DNA of 64,000 bases, from contig CACJPG010000004.1 of the NCBI GenBank assembly GCA_902595225.1, forward strand, positions 21,212 to 85,211, written 5' to 3'. The notes beneath the pieces were generated by a model. It saw only the letters and a list, made by a program, of their open reading frames with translations, did no database searches and was not told where the DNA came from. This DNA comes from an uncultured Thiothrix sp. (GTDB taxonomy: Bacteria > Pseudomonadota > Gammaproteobacteria > Poriferisulfidales > GCA-002705445). Of the stretch, positions 11,781 through 21,463 are shown piece by piece. Positions within the stretch are counted from its first letter, which is position 1. Every line of letters begins with the position of its first letter. The position numbers and the translations under genes were made by a program.

Positions 11781-12932
11781 ATGAAAAAATTTTTAATAAA
11801 CGCTAGATACTATCTGGCACCACTTTTGATCTTTGCATCGCTATTTGGTGTGATCGCTGGTGGACCATGGGTATGGACAGGTGTATTTTTACTTGGTGTA
11901 GGTATCATCGTTGATACTATCACTCCTGCTCAAACTATGGGTGCTGGATTTGATGAAGACGGTGACACAAATGGAAACCCAACATTGTTAAACATAACAA
12001 TGTACGCAATGTTAGCTGTATTCGTAATGATACAAATAGCAATCGCTTGGAGAATCTTCCAATACGTAAATGGTATTGAATACACAGGTGCAACTGCATC
12101 ATTCTTAGGAATGACATATTACACCGGTATAACAGGAGCACAATTAGTAGGTGCTGTTGTTTCTTCAGGTATATTTGCTGGTATCGGAATTATCTATGGC
12201 CACGAACTAGCTCATACAAAGGGGTTCAGTTTCTTGATTGCTAGATGGATGATGGCATTAAGTGGATCAGCACATTTCTGTTACGCGCACGTATACAACC
12301 ATCACTTAGAGTTAGGATGTGAAAACGATCCTGCAACAGCTCCAAGAGGAAGAAGTATATATGCACATTTACCTAAGTCACACTTTGGACAAAGTAAGTT
12401 CCTTTACACAATGGAAAAACAACGTCTAAAAAGATTAGGTGTACCTTTCCTATCATGGCAAAACAGATGGATTAGAGGTTATGCAATGTCATTACCGACA
12501 ATCGCGTTATTCTGGTACGCAGGTGCATGGACAGGTATCGCATGTATGGCACTAATCTGGTTAATCTCTAACTTTGAGTTAGAAGCATTAAACTACTTAG
12601 AGCACTACGGCTTAATCAGAGAAACTGGTTCGCCAATCGACTACAGACACAGCTGGGATAATTCAACATTATTCACAAGCTGGTTCTTTATTGAAATTGG
12701 TAGACAAGCAGATCATCACGACCGAGGTGAAACACACTTCTGGGAGTTAGATGAAGTGGGAGCGCCAAACTGTGGTAATGGTTACTTTACATTATTCGCA
12801 ATGGCTTTAATTCCACCTTTATTCCACAAATACATGAACGAGCAATTAGCTAAGTGGGACGAAGAAGAAGCTTCAGAAGGCGAACTAAAAATTGCTAGTG
12901 AAATGAATAAAATCGCTGGTTACACTGGTTAA
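11781..12932 (+). CDS. AlkB-like membrane di-iron monooxygenase (alkane 1-monooxygenase / fatty-acid hydroxylase superfamily)
   Basis: HELAH, AHVYNHHLELGCENDPATA, ALNYLEHYGL, GRQADHH motifs; multiple TM segments. Confidence 0.85.
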   Translation: MKKFLINARYYLAPLLIFASLFGVIAGGPWVWTGVFLLGVGIIVDTITPAQTMGAGFDEDGDTNGNPTLLNITMYAMLAVFVMIQIAIAWRIFQYVNGIEYTGATASFLGMTYYTGITGAQLVGAVVSSGIFAGIGIIYGHELAHTKGFSFLIARWMMALSGSAHFCYAHVYNHHLELGCENDPATAPRGRSIYAHLPKSHFGQSKFLYTMEKQRLKRLGVPFLSWQNRWIRGYAMSLPTIALFWYAGAWTGIACMALIWLISNFELEALNYLEHYGLIRETGSPIDYRHSWDNSTLFTSWFFIEIGRQADHHDRGETHFWELDEVGAPNCGNGYFTLFAMALIPPLFHKYMNEQLAKWDEEEASEGELKIASEMNKIAGYTG

Positions 12933-12956
12933 CCTTTAAAGTTAGTTAGTAATATT

Positions 12957-12988
12957 AAAAACGCCCCCTAAAAAGGGCGTTTTTTTTA
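12957..12988 (+). terminator. rho-independent terminator after the AlkB-like gene
   Basis: AAAACGCCCCCTAAAAAGGGCGTTTTTTTT hairpin plus T-tract. Confidence 0.9.
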
Positions 12989-13050
12989 TGAAATAATATA
13001 TAATAGGAAATAACATATAATAGAAAAGTGTTTAAACAGGGATATTAATT

Positions 13051-14004
13051 ATGCTTAAAAGTCTGAGTGGTCCAAAAAAATTCATATACATTATAATATT
13101 CATGGCAGTTGTCTTTTCTGCGGTCTCCGCATATAACAAAGAGCCTTATACCGAGGGTATCTTCTGGCAAGTAAGTAAAGATGGTGAGGTGCTTGGTCAT
13201 ATTTATGGAACTATCCATATGAATGACGAGAAAGTAACAAGAATCAATAAAGAAGTGATGGAAATTTTTGACAATTCTGTTGGATATTCAATTGAAGCCT
13301 TTCCAAGCAGTCACCTATGGAATCCTTATCATGGTTTTGAAAATATTAAACAAAGAATGATGTTTAGTGATGGAAAAACTTTAGCAGATGTTGCGGGTGA
13401 AAAAACTGCCCAAGATGTCTTTCAAATATTGACGAAGAATGGTGTCAGCGAAAAATACGCAACAAAAATAAAGCCCTGGGCTGCAATGTTTAGCATCTCT
13501 GCAAAGTCAAAACATACTGGACCAATTGTTGACCATAAGCTTCTTGATTTAGCAAGTATCCAAGAAAAGGAGATTTATCAAATTGAGTCGCCTGAAGAGC
13601 TTCTTGCTGCTTTTTATGCAATGCCAATGGACTCGCAGGTTGCCTTATTAAAATCAAAAATAAAACATTTTCCAGACATTCAGGAAACATTAGATGATAT
13701 GGTTGTGGCTTATTTAAATGAAGATCTCCAGGCACTGATGGAGGCAAGCACTAATTTTGTTGATAAAAATAATAGCGTAATGAATAAGCACTTAGAAATT
13801 TATCTAAAGCATTCTGTTTACAATAGAAACCATGTCATGGCGCATTATATGCTACTGCCTTTTTTATATGGATTAGATAGATATAAAGGACAAGGTGGGA
13901 CATTTGTGTGTATTGGTGCACTCCACTTATTAGGTGAAAAAGGTGTCTTATATCTATTAGAGAATCAATATGGGTTTGATATAAAAAGGATAAAGATTAA
14001 ATAA
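13051..14004 (+). CDS. TraB/GumN-family protein
   Basis: YGTIHMNDEKV N-term motif, FVCIGALHLLGEKGVL C-term motif, N-terminal signal/TM. Confidence 0.8.
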   Translation: MLKSLSGPKKFIYIIIFMAVVFSAVSAYNKEPYTEGIFWQVSKDGEVLGHIYGTIHMNDEKVTRINKEVMEIFDNSVGYSIEAFPSSHLWNPYHGFENIKQRMMFSDGKTLADVAGEKTAQDVFQILTKNGVSEKYATKIKPWAAMFSISAKSKHTGPIVDHKLLDLASIQEKEIYQIESPEELLAAFYAMPMDSQVALLKSKIKHFPDIQETLDDMVVAYLNEDLQALMEASTNFVDKNNSVMNKHLEIYLKHSVYNRNHVMAHYMLLPFLYGLDRYKGQGGTFVCIGALHLLGEKGVLYLLENQYGFDIKRIKIK

Positions 14005-14017
14005 AAATTTTTTTTTA

Positions 14018-14764
14018 TTATACTTTTTGATTTTCTTTTACATTCAATAAATCAATTAAAATTGCAATTATCAAGTTTAAAATAGTCAATTTTCCAATAA
14101 AAACATAACTTAAAATGTATATCCAGGATAACGAATGATGCTCCATTAAAGGATAAAGGAAATAAGTAATCGTATCATTTGCTAAAAGTATCGCTATAAG
14201 GCTTAAAACTGCGCTTCCAAGGTTTCCCCATTGAGGAGGAAGTGTTTCTCCATAAAGCACAATACCAATTATTGCATAAACATATGTCAGGATAATAATA
14301 ATGCCAAAAACGTATATAATTTTTATTCCTGTGTTAACGATTACACTAAAGTTTGTGATTGCAATTTTAGGAACATATTTAGTGATTTGTGGTTGAGATA
14401 AAATCCTAAATAGTCTTAAAACTAAAAGATTTGATATGAAAGTTATAGGCAAAAAAGATATAACTATTACTATTGCGTCTATATAAATTCCAACATATGA
14501 GAATTTATCTCCAACTATAGATCTACTATCCCAAACACTGTGACCAAAATACCTTATAATTATTTCAAAAAGAAAATAAAATGAGCAAATTAATTTTATT
14601 ATGTAAGCATATTCACTGAAAAAAGAATCGTCTGGAACAACAGACATTGCAATAACAATGGACACAAACACGATCAAACCAAGAGAAAATAACTGAAAAG
14701 TTAAGCTGTTATTAACCTTTGTGCAAAAATTATAAAAACGTGACTCTAAGTCTATTTTTGGCAT
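14018..14764 (-). CDS. voltage-gated ion channel superfamily protein
   Basis: Six-TM pattern with arginine-spaced segment (LVLRLFRILSQPQ) and pore-like region. Confidence 0.7.
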   Translation of the reverse strand: MPKIDLESRFYNFCTKVNNSLTFQLFSLGLIVFVSIVIAMSVVPDDSFFSEYAYIIKLICSFYFLFEIIIRYFGHSVWDSRSIVGDKFSYVGIYIDAIVIVISFLPITFISNLLVLRLFRILSQPQITKYVPKIAITNFSVIVNTGIKIIYVFGIIIILTYVYAIIGIVLYGETLPPQWGNLGSAVLSLIAILLANDTITYFLYPLMEHHSLSWIYILSYVFIGKLTILNLIIAILIDLLNVKENQKV

Positions 14765-14862
14765 CAGAATAGCCTTCTTTCTTTAATTTTATAAAAACTT
14801 ACAAAAAAAAGCAGTCCTTTGCCAAGGGGATCATCTGATCATCTAGGAGTCAGATCAAAATC

Positions 14863-16026
14863 CTACCAGCTCAAAGCCCCACCAGTTTGATATTCAGTAA
14901 CTCTAGTCTCAAAAAAGTTCTTTTCTTTCTTAAGATCTAAGACTTCAGACATCCAAGGGAATGGATTTTGAGCATTTTTAAATTCTTCAGGCAAACCAAT
15001 TTGGGTTAATCTTCTATTTGCTATGTATTTCAAATATTCTTCAAACGTTGGTGCAGTTAGGCCTAAGATTCCTCTAGGCATAGTGTCATAAGCATATTTA
15101 GTTTCTAGCTCTACTCCCTCAAGGATTAATTTAACCATATCTTTTTTAAAATCATCGTTCCATAAATGAGGGTTTTCTAGCTTTATTTGGTTAATTACAT
15201 CGATACCAAAGTTCATATGCATAGACTCATCTCTTAAAATGTACTGGAATTGCTCTGCAACCCCTGTCATTTTATTTCTTCTACCCATAGAAAGAATCTG
15301 AGTAAAGCCAACATAGAAAAATATTCCTTCAAAAACCACATAAAAAGCAATTAAGTCTCTTAGCAGTCTTTGGTCATTTTCTTTTGTTCCTGTTTTGAAG
15401 TTTATGTCTCCAAGGCTTTGTGTATATGGCAAAGCCCATTGTGCTTTTGTAGCAACAGAGGGAATTTCACGGTACATATTAAATAATCTGCTTTCATCCA
15501 TGCCAAGAGATTCAATGCAATATTGATATGCATGTGTGTGAATTGCTTCCTCAAAAGCTTGTCTCAGCAAATATTGTCTACACTCAGGATTAGTAATATG
15601 TTTATAAACTGCAAGAACTAAGTTATTTGCAACTAAAGAATCAGCGGTTGAAAAGAAACCTAAATTTCTCTCAATCACCATTCTTTCGTCATCAGTCAAA
15701 CCATCTTCGCTCTTCCAAAGAGCAATATCTGCTGTCATATTTACTTCTTGGGGCATCCAATGATTATTACATGCTGACAAATACTTACTCCAAGCCCAAT
15801 CGTACTTGAAAGGAACTAGTTGATTTAAGTCTGCCCTACAATTTATGATCTTCTTGTCATCAACTTGAATTCTTCCTGCGCCAGTTTCAATATCTTCAAA
15901 ACCAGTTAGTCCTGCTTCTTGAGGATCATCAGCGGTGATTGCTGTTTGTTCAGGCTCTCTTTTAACTTCTTCCTTTTTAATTGGTTCTAGCGTCTGCGCT
16001 ATTGGGTCGTCCCATATTGATGACAT
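14863..16026 (-). CDS. nrdB: ribonucleotide reductase class Ia beta subunit
   Basis: [26 protein letters not shown] motifs. Confidence 0.95.
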   Translation of the reverse strand: MSSIWDDPIAQTLEPIKKEEVKREPEQTAITADDPQEAGLTGFEDIETGAGRIQVDDKKIINCRADLNQLVPFKYDWAWSKYLSACNNHWMPQEVNMTADIALWKSEDGLTDDERMVIERNLGFFSTADSLVANNLVLAVYKHITNPECRQYLLRQAFEEAIHTHAYQYCIESLGMDESRLFNMYREIPSVATKAQWALPYTQSLGDINFKTGTKENDQRLLRDLIAFYVVFEGIFFYVGFTQILSMGRRNKMTGVAEQFQYILRDESMHMNFGIDVINQIKLENPHLWNDDFKKDMVKLILEGVELETKYAYDTMPRGILGLTAPTFEEYLKYIANRRLTQIGLPEEFKNAQNPFPWMSEVLDLKKEKNFFETRVTEYQTGGALSW

Positions 16027-16044
16027 AATATTTACTCCTAAAAA

Positions 16045-18915
16045 TTACTGACAGGCCTCGCAGTCAGGGTCTAATATCGAGCATGCTCTGCTCTCTTGAT
16101 TCTCGTTATTGACAGCATTTAGTTTGCCATCAGCCATTGTGCTTTTTTCAACATGGGTAGCTCCCATGGTTCTTAAATAATAAGTAGTTTTTAAGCCTCT
16201 AACCCAAGCCAACTTATATAAGTTATCCAGCTTAGGTCCCGATGGTTCCGCCATATACAAATTAAGAGATTGACCTTGATCAATCCATTTTTGTCTCCTT
16301 GATGCTGCTTCTACTAACCATCTTGCATCAAGCTCAAATGCAGTTGAGTATAATTCTTTTAAATCATCGGGAATTCTATCTATAGTTTTCAAGCTACCGT
16401 CAAAATATTTTAAATCGTTAACCATTACTTCATCCCAAAGGCCTCTCTTTTTTAGATCATCAACCAAAGATAAATTAATAACTGTAAATTCACCTGATAG
16501 GTTAGATTTCACATATAAATTTTGATATGTCGGCTCAATACTTTGTGTAACTCCAGTTATATTTGAAATCGTAGCTGTTGGTGCAATTGCCATGGTGTTC
16601 GAGTTTCGCATTCCAACAGATCTAATTCTATCTCTCAATGATTTCCAATCTAAATTTTGTGATTTATCAACTGAAATATATTTTTGTCTTTGTTGCTCCA
16701 ATAATTCTATAGAATCTATAGGCAATATACCTTGCGACCAAAGAGATCCTTCATATGACTCATAAGTTCCCCTTTCCTCAGCTAAATTTGTAGACGCTTT
16801 GATTGCAAAATAACTAATGTACTCCATGGACTGATCGGCAAACTTAATCGCATCATCACTGGCATAAGGAATTGAAAGTTTATACAGTGCATCTTGGAAA
16901 CCCATGAGACCTAATCCTACTGGTCTATGTTTTGCATTCGAATTCCTGGCTTTATCAACACTGTAATAATTATAATCTATGACATTATCCAGCATCCTCA
17001 TTGCTGTATTAATTGTTTTTTCTAGTTTATCTACCATTATTCCATTTTCATCCACATGCGCTGCAAGATTAACAGAGCCTAAATTACAAACCGCGATTTC
17101 TTGATCAGATGTATTTAAAGTAATTTCAGTACACAAATTAGATGAATGAACAACACCTGCATGTGATTGTGGAGATCTGATATTGCATGGATCTTTAAAT
17201 GTAACCCAAGGATGGCCTGTTTCAAATAACATACCAAGCATTTTTTTCCATAGATCTAAGGCATCAACCTCTCTAAATTTTTTTATGTTTCCAGATTTAG
17301 CTTGAGACTCATATTCTGTATATTTTTTTTCAAACTCTTCACCAGATATTTCGTGCAATTCCGGAACTTCGTCAGGCGAGAATAAAGTCCATTTTTTTTC
17401 CTCAACTACTCTTTTCATGAATAAATCAGGTATCCAGTTAGCCGTATTCATGTCGTGAGTTCTTCTTCTGTCATCACCCGTATTTTTTCTAAGATCAAGG
17501 AATTCCTCTACATCAAGGTGCCAAGTTTCAAGATAAGCACACATTGCTCCTTTTCTCTTTCCTCCCTGATTCACTGCAACAGCAGTATCATTTGCAACTT
17601 TTAAGAATGGGACAATACCTTGAGACTTACCGTTAGTACCTTTTATATGAGTACCCATGCTTCTAACCCTTGACCAATCATTTCCCAAGCCGCCTGCAAA
17701 TTTTGATAGCATTGCATCATCTGTAATACCATCAAAGATGCCACGCAGATCATCAGGAATCGTACTTAAATAACATGATGAGAGCTGCGGGCGAAGAGTT
17801 GCGGAGTTAAACAACGTTGGAGTTGAGCTCATAAAATCAAAAGAAGATAAAAGCTTATAAAATTCTATTGCTTTTTCCTCTTTATTATTTTCATTATTAG
17901 CAAGTCCCATTGCTACACGCATAAAAAAAGCTTGAGGTAATTCAATTGTAGTACCATCTGTTTGGATAAAATATCTATCATAAAGAGTTTGAAGTCCAAG
18001 GTAAGTAAACTTCAAATCTCTTTCAGAATCTATTGCATCAGCAAGCTGATCTAAATTATATTTGCTAATTAGTTCTTTATCTAATAACTCTAAGTTACAA
18101 GCTTTTGTGATATATTTTTTGAAATAATCACCATAGACATCTTTCATTTGATTAGAAGAAGCAGATAGGTCTTCACCATAAATATAGCTAAGTGCTTCTG
18201 TCCTTAAATTATCCAATAATAATCTTGCAGTGACGTAAGTATAATTTGGCTCTTTTTCTATAAGCACTCTGGATGACATTATTAATGCAGTTGAAACGTC
18301 ACTTCTTGTAATACCATCATATATATTTTTACGAAGCTCACTCATTATTGGATCTGGAGAAACATCTTTTATCTCCAAACAAGCTTCATTAATAATTAAT
18401 TCCAATCTCTTTGTATCTAAAGGGGACTTACTATCTCCAGTTGTTACATTAATTTCAGTATCACTTTTAGCTTCTTCTGGTTTTTCAGCAGACGTCCTTT
18501 CTAAATTTCTCTGTTCTCTATACAAAACATAAGATCGAGCAACTTTTTGATGTCCATCCCTCATGAGTGCAAGTTCAACTTGATCTTGTATATCTTCAAT
18601 ATGGAATGTTCCACCATCTGGAATGTTTCTAGTTAATCCAGCAAAAACATTTTTGCTTAATATTGAAACGGTTTCATGAATTCTTGATGATGCCGCGGCT
18701 TGATTTCCTTCAACGGCTAGAAAAGCTTTTGTCATAGCTACAGATATTTTATCAATATCAAACGAAGCGATACTTCCATTTCTTCTTACTACTCTGTAAT
18801 TTCCAGGTGCAACTAGACTCAGTTCACCGATATCCTTCGGGCTCTGAATTGCATCTACAGGCCCAGGAGAAACTGATGAAATACCTAGTCCTAAATCTGA
18901 CTCATTATTGTCCAT
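16045..18915 (-). CDS. nrdA: ribonucleotide reductase class Ia alpha subunit with duplicated N-terminal ATP-cone region
   Basis: SSCYLSTIPDD, NLCTEITLNTSDQEIAVCNLGSVNL motifs; two ATP-cone-like N-terminal segments; C-terminal CSILDPDCEAC. Confidence 0.95.
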   Translation of the reverse strand: MDNNESDLGLGISSVSPGPVDAIQSPKDIGELSLVAPGNYRVVRRNGSIASFDIDKISVAMTKAFLAVEGNQAAASSRIHETVSILSKNVFAGLTRNIPDGGTFHIEDIQDQVELALMRDGHQKVARSYVLYREQRNLERTSAEKPEEAKSDTEINVTTGDSKSPLDTKRLELIINEACLEIKDVSPDPIMSELRKNIYDGITRSDVSTALIMSSRVLIEKEPNYTYVTARLLLDNLRTEALSYIYGEDLSASSNQMKDVYGDYFKKYITKACNLELLDKELISKYNLDQLADAIDSERDLKFTYLGLQTLYDRYFIQTDGTTIELPQAFFMRVAMGLANNENNKEEKAIEFYKLLSSFDFMSSTPTLFNSATLRPQLSSCYLSTIPDDLRGIFDGITDDAMLSKFAGGLGNDWSRVRSMGTHIKGTNGKSQGIVPFLKVANDTAVAVNQGGKRKGAMCAYLETWHLDVEEFLDLRKNTGDDRRRTHDMNTANWIPDLFMKRVVEEKKWTLFSPDEVPELHEISGEEFEKKYTEYESQAKSGNIKKFREVDALDLWKKMLGMLFETGHPWVTFKDPCNIRSPQSHAGVVHSSNLCTEITLNTSDQEIAVCNLGSVNLAAHVDENGIMVDKLEKTINTAMRMLDNVIDYNYYSVDKARNSNAKHRPVGLGLMGFQDALYKLSIPYASDDAIKFADQSMEYISYFAIKASTNLAEERGTYESYEGSLWSQGILPIDSIELLEQQRQKYISVDKSQNLDWKSLRDRIRSVGMRNSNTMAIAPTATISNITGVTQSIEPTYQNLYVKSNLSGEFTVINLSLVDDLKKRGLWDEVMVNDLKYFDGSLKTIDRIPDDLKELYSTAFELDARWLVEAASRRQKWIDQGQSLNLYMAEPSGPKLDNLYKLAWVRGLKTTYYLRTMGATHVEKSTMADGKLNAVNNENQESRACSILDPDCEACQ

Positions 18916-18964
18916 TATCTTCCTTCCAAAATGTTATTTTTATTGTTTATAATAATTCTTAAGA

Positions 18965-19012
18965 CTACTATAAGATGTGTTATACACTATAGTCAAGCAC
19001 AATATGCTGTGT
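18965..19012. promoter_or_regulatory. putative tandem NrdR boxes upstream of nrdA
   Basis: CTACTATAAGATGTGT (18965-18980) and GCACAATATGCTGTGT (18997-19012) resemble ACACwATATmTwGTGT (11/16 and 13/16); start-to-start spacing 32 bp. Confidence 0.65.
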
Positions 19013-19040
19013 TTATCCATTGTTTAACATGGTTATAACC

Positions 19041-19049
19041 TGTGGATAA
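19041..19049 (-). promoter_or_regulatory. DnaA-box match (TTATCCACA)
   Basis: TGTGGATAA on + strand is a perfect reverse-complement DnaA box; near-match TTATCCATT at 19013-19021. Confidence 0.55.
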
Positions 19050-19160
19050 AATATCTCTAATTTTACTAAAAAGACTATTAAATTAGGGTTTTAACGAATA
19101 TAAGAAAAATACAAGAAAATTGAATTTCTTAGTTATACAAAAGGGTCTAAAATAAACGTT

Positions 19161-19517
19161 ATGAGTGATATTAAAGACATTCCAATTCAAGAGCTAGGAA
19201 GCGAAAATAGTGGAGAAAATTGCGCTGCTAATGAGCCTTTTGCTCTTAGAATTCTTGATTCAAGCATGTCGCCAGAGTTTGAAGTAGACCACATAATCAT
19301 AATTGATCCGAGTATTACCCCGAAATCAGGAGATTTTGTGGTTTATGAGACTAGAAGCAGTATTATTATAAGAGAAATAATGATTTCTGATAAAATGATA
19401 CTAAAAGCATACGACAAGAATCTTAAAGATATAGAAATTCAAGATACAAGCTCAATAATTGGCGTTATTACTCAAAGGTCAGGAAAAAGAAGAAAGTATC
19501 ATAAAAGATATCATTAA
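19161..19517 (+). CDS. stand-alone S24/LexA-like C-terminal domain protein, no HTH
   Basis: FALRILDSSMSPEFEVDHIIIIDPS...KSGDFVVYE...IIIREI S24 fold signature. Confidence 0.75.
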   Translation: MSDIKDIPIQELGSENSGENCAANEPFALRILDSSMSPEFEVDHIIIIDPSITPKSGDFVVYETRSSIIIREIMISDKMILKAYDKNLKDIEIQDTSSIIGVITQRSGKRRKYHKRYH

Positions 19518-19518
19518 A

Positions 19519-19546
19519 AAAAAAGCGCAGTGGCTCTGCGCTTTTA
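19519..19546 (+). terminator. rho-independent terminator, possibly bidirectional
   Basis: AAAAGCGCAG TGGCT CTGCGCTTTT hairpin with flanking A/T tracts. Confidence 0.85.
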
Positions 19547-19665
19547 ATACCACTCTAAGTTAGTGGTTGGAGGAAACTATATATACTTTCATAGGAGGAG
19601 TAATATATTAGTATTTTATGATATAGTTATATAGGTGTCAATACTTTTTTGCAGAAAAACAGAAA

Positions 19666-20829
19666 ATGGATAATAGTGCTAAACAATATAAGATTTTAGA
19701 TCCAGACAATTGCGCAATGTGCGGGATGTGTCTTAACCATTGCCCAACTTATAAGGTAAATAATAATGAATCTGAATCTCCGCGAGGAAGAATATCTATA
19801 ATTCATGGCTTAAATGCATCATTGCTTGCACCAACTGAGTCTGCTCTAAAACATTTAAATTCTTGTACTCTCTGTTTAGCTTGTGAATCGGCTTGCCCGG
19901 CAAAAGTTGATTTCTATGGCTTAATTACTAAAGCAAGAGATAAGTATTATAAAAAGCAAAAGTTCTTATTTAAGTTAAAATCTTTTTTCATATCTTCAAT
20001 TTTAACAAACCCTATATTAAAGAGGATTCTTTTTGAATTTATAAATTTCGCTCAAGATATATTTTTATATAAGAAATTTTTTAATATAAAGCAGAAAAAA
20101 TATCATATTGATGCATATGATGAGACAGTAAAAAATGGAGATTCAAAAATTGGGATATTTTCAGGTTGCGCATCAGATATATTTCAAAAAAATGTTGCAA
20201 ATGATTGCATAGAGGTTTTGAAAAAAAATAATATTAAGTCAGAGCTTGTTCAAAAAGTTGAATGCTGTGGATCATTGGATTATAACTGTGGAAGAATAGA
20301 AAAAGGATTGAGGTATAACAATATTACTAATAATGAATTCTCGAATGGAAAGTATAAAAAGGTTATTGGTTATGCAAGCGGATGTAGTTCATTTATAAAT
20401 AGAAATAATAAAAGTAACATTTATGAAGATGCCACATCATTCATTTTAAATCTTTTATCAAACAAAATAGATAAATTCAAAGAAACTAATAAAAACGTAT
20501 GTATTCATCGGCCGTGCACAACAAAGTCAGCCGAGATAGATTTTCAAAAACTTTTGTCTGTGCTTGAAACTATACCTAATTTAAAAATCTTTACGTTTGA
20601 AGATAATTACTGTTGTGGAGCTGGTGCACAAAACTTATTACATAATACAAAAAATTCAATAAATATTATTGAGCCAAAAATTGAATTTGTAAAATCAAAT
20701 AAAATAGATCTAATTCTTACATATAATATTGGCTGCTCTTTAAATTTTATTAATTCAATTAATATTAATAACATGAAAAGAGTTGATGTAATGCACCCAA
20801 TTTCTTTTATCAATGAAAGGTTAAAATAA
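19666..20829 (+). CDS. GlcF/GlpC-like iron-sulfur protein (two 4Fe-4S, CCG domains)
   Basis: CAMCGMCLNHCP, CTLCLACESACP, VECCGSLDYN, YCCGAGAQ motifs. Confidence 0.8.
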   Translation: MDNSAKQYKILDPDNCAMCGMCLNHCPTYKVNNNESESPRGRISIIHGLNASLLAPTESALKHLNSCTLCLACESACPAKVDFYGLITKARDKYYKKQKFLFKLKSFFISSILTNPILKRILFEFINFAQDIFLYKKFFNIKQKKYHIDAYDETVKNGDSKIGIFSGCASDIFQKNVANDCIEVLKKNNIKSELVQKVECCGSLDYNCGRIEKGLRYNNITNNEFSNGKYKKVIGYASGCSSFINRNNKSNIYEDATSFILNLLSNKIDKFKETNKNVCIHRPCTTKSAEIDFQKLLSVLETIPNLKIFTFEDNYCCGAGAQNLLHNTKNSINIIEPKIEFVKSNKIDLILTYNIGCSLNFINSININNMKRVDVMHPISFINERLK

Positions 20830-21462
20830 ATGAGAAATTTTTCAAAAATTGATAAAAGCATAATGAAAGTGAGTAAATTCCTTGAAACCTTTAATATCAA
20901 AAACTCTGGCAGACCATATCCTGCTAGTAAAATTTCAAATGAAAATCTCACTCAAGATGAGAAGAAATTGGTAACAAACCTTATGCGGGTTAATCATGCT
21001 GGGGAGGTTGCTGCTCAGGGCCTATATATTGGCCATGCTCTTGCAGCAAAGTCTGTTGAACAAAGAGAAATGATGCTTGAAATGGCATCTGAAGAAAAAG
21101 ACCATCTTATTTGGTGCAATGAAAGAATAAAAGAACTTGGCGGAAAACCAAGTATTTTTGATCCGTTATGGCTAGCAGGATCAGTTGGCTTAGGAATTCT
21201 CTCAAGTATAACAAATGATAGAAACGCACTTGGTTTTCTGGAGGAAACAGAGATTCAGGTTGCTGACCATCTGAACTCGCACTTAAAACGCCTTCCAAAA
21301 AATGATGTCAAAACAAAAATTATTCTTGAGAAAATGAAATCAGATGAAGAAAAACATAGTGATACAGCTCGTCAATCTGGCGCAAGAGAGATACCTGAAA
21401 AGGTAAAAAAAATCATGGAACAAACTGCAAATATAATGAAAGAAGTTTCATTTAGAATATAG
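20830..21462 (+). CDS. coq7: demethoxyubiquinone hydroxylase (COQ7)
   Basis: MRVNHAGEVAAQGLYIGHA, EEKDHLIWC, SDEEKHSD di-iron motifs. Confidence 0.93.
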   Translation: MRNFSKIDKSIMKVSKFLETFNIKNSGRPYPASKISNENLTQDEKKLVTNLMRVNHAGEVAAQGLYIGHALAAKSVEQREMMLEMASEEKDHLIWCNERIKELGGKPSIFDPLWLAGSVGLGILSSITNDRNALGFLEETEIQVADHLNSHLKRLPKNDVKTKIILEKMKSDEEKHSDTARQSGAREIPEKVKKIMEQTANIMKEVSFRI

Positions 21463-21463
21463 A

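Noticed and set aside
14820-14862. TGATCATC tandem and ATCTGA...TCAGAT hairpin after nrdB as a mobile-element end or attenuator
   Set aside because: Short repeats only, no transposase or T-tract; most likely a weak 3' hairpin.
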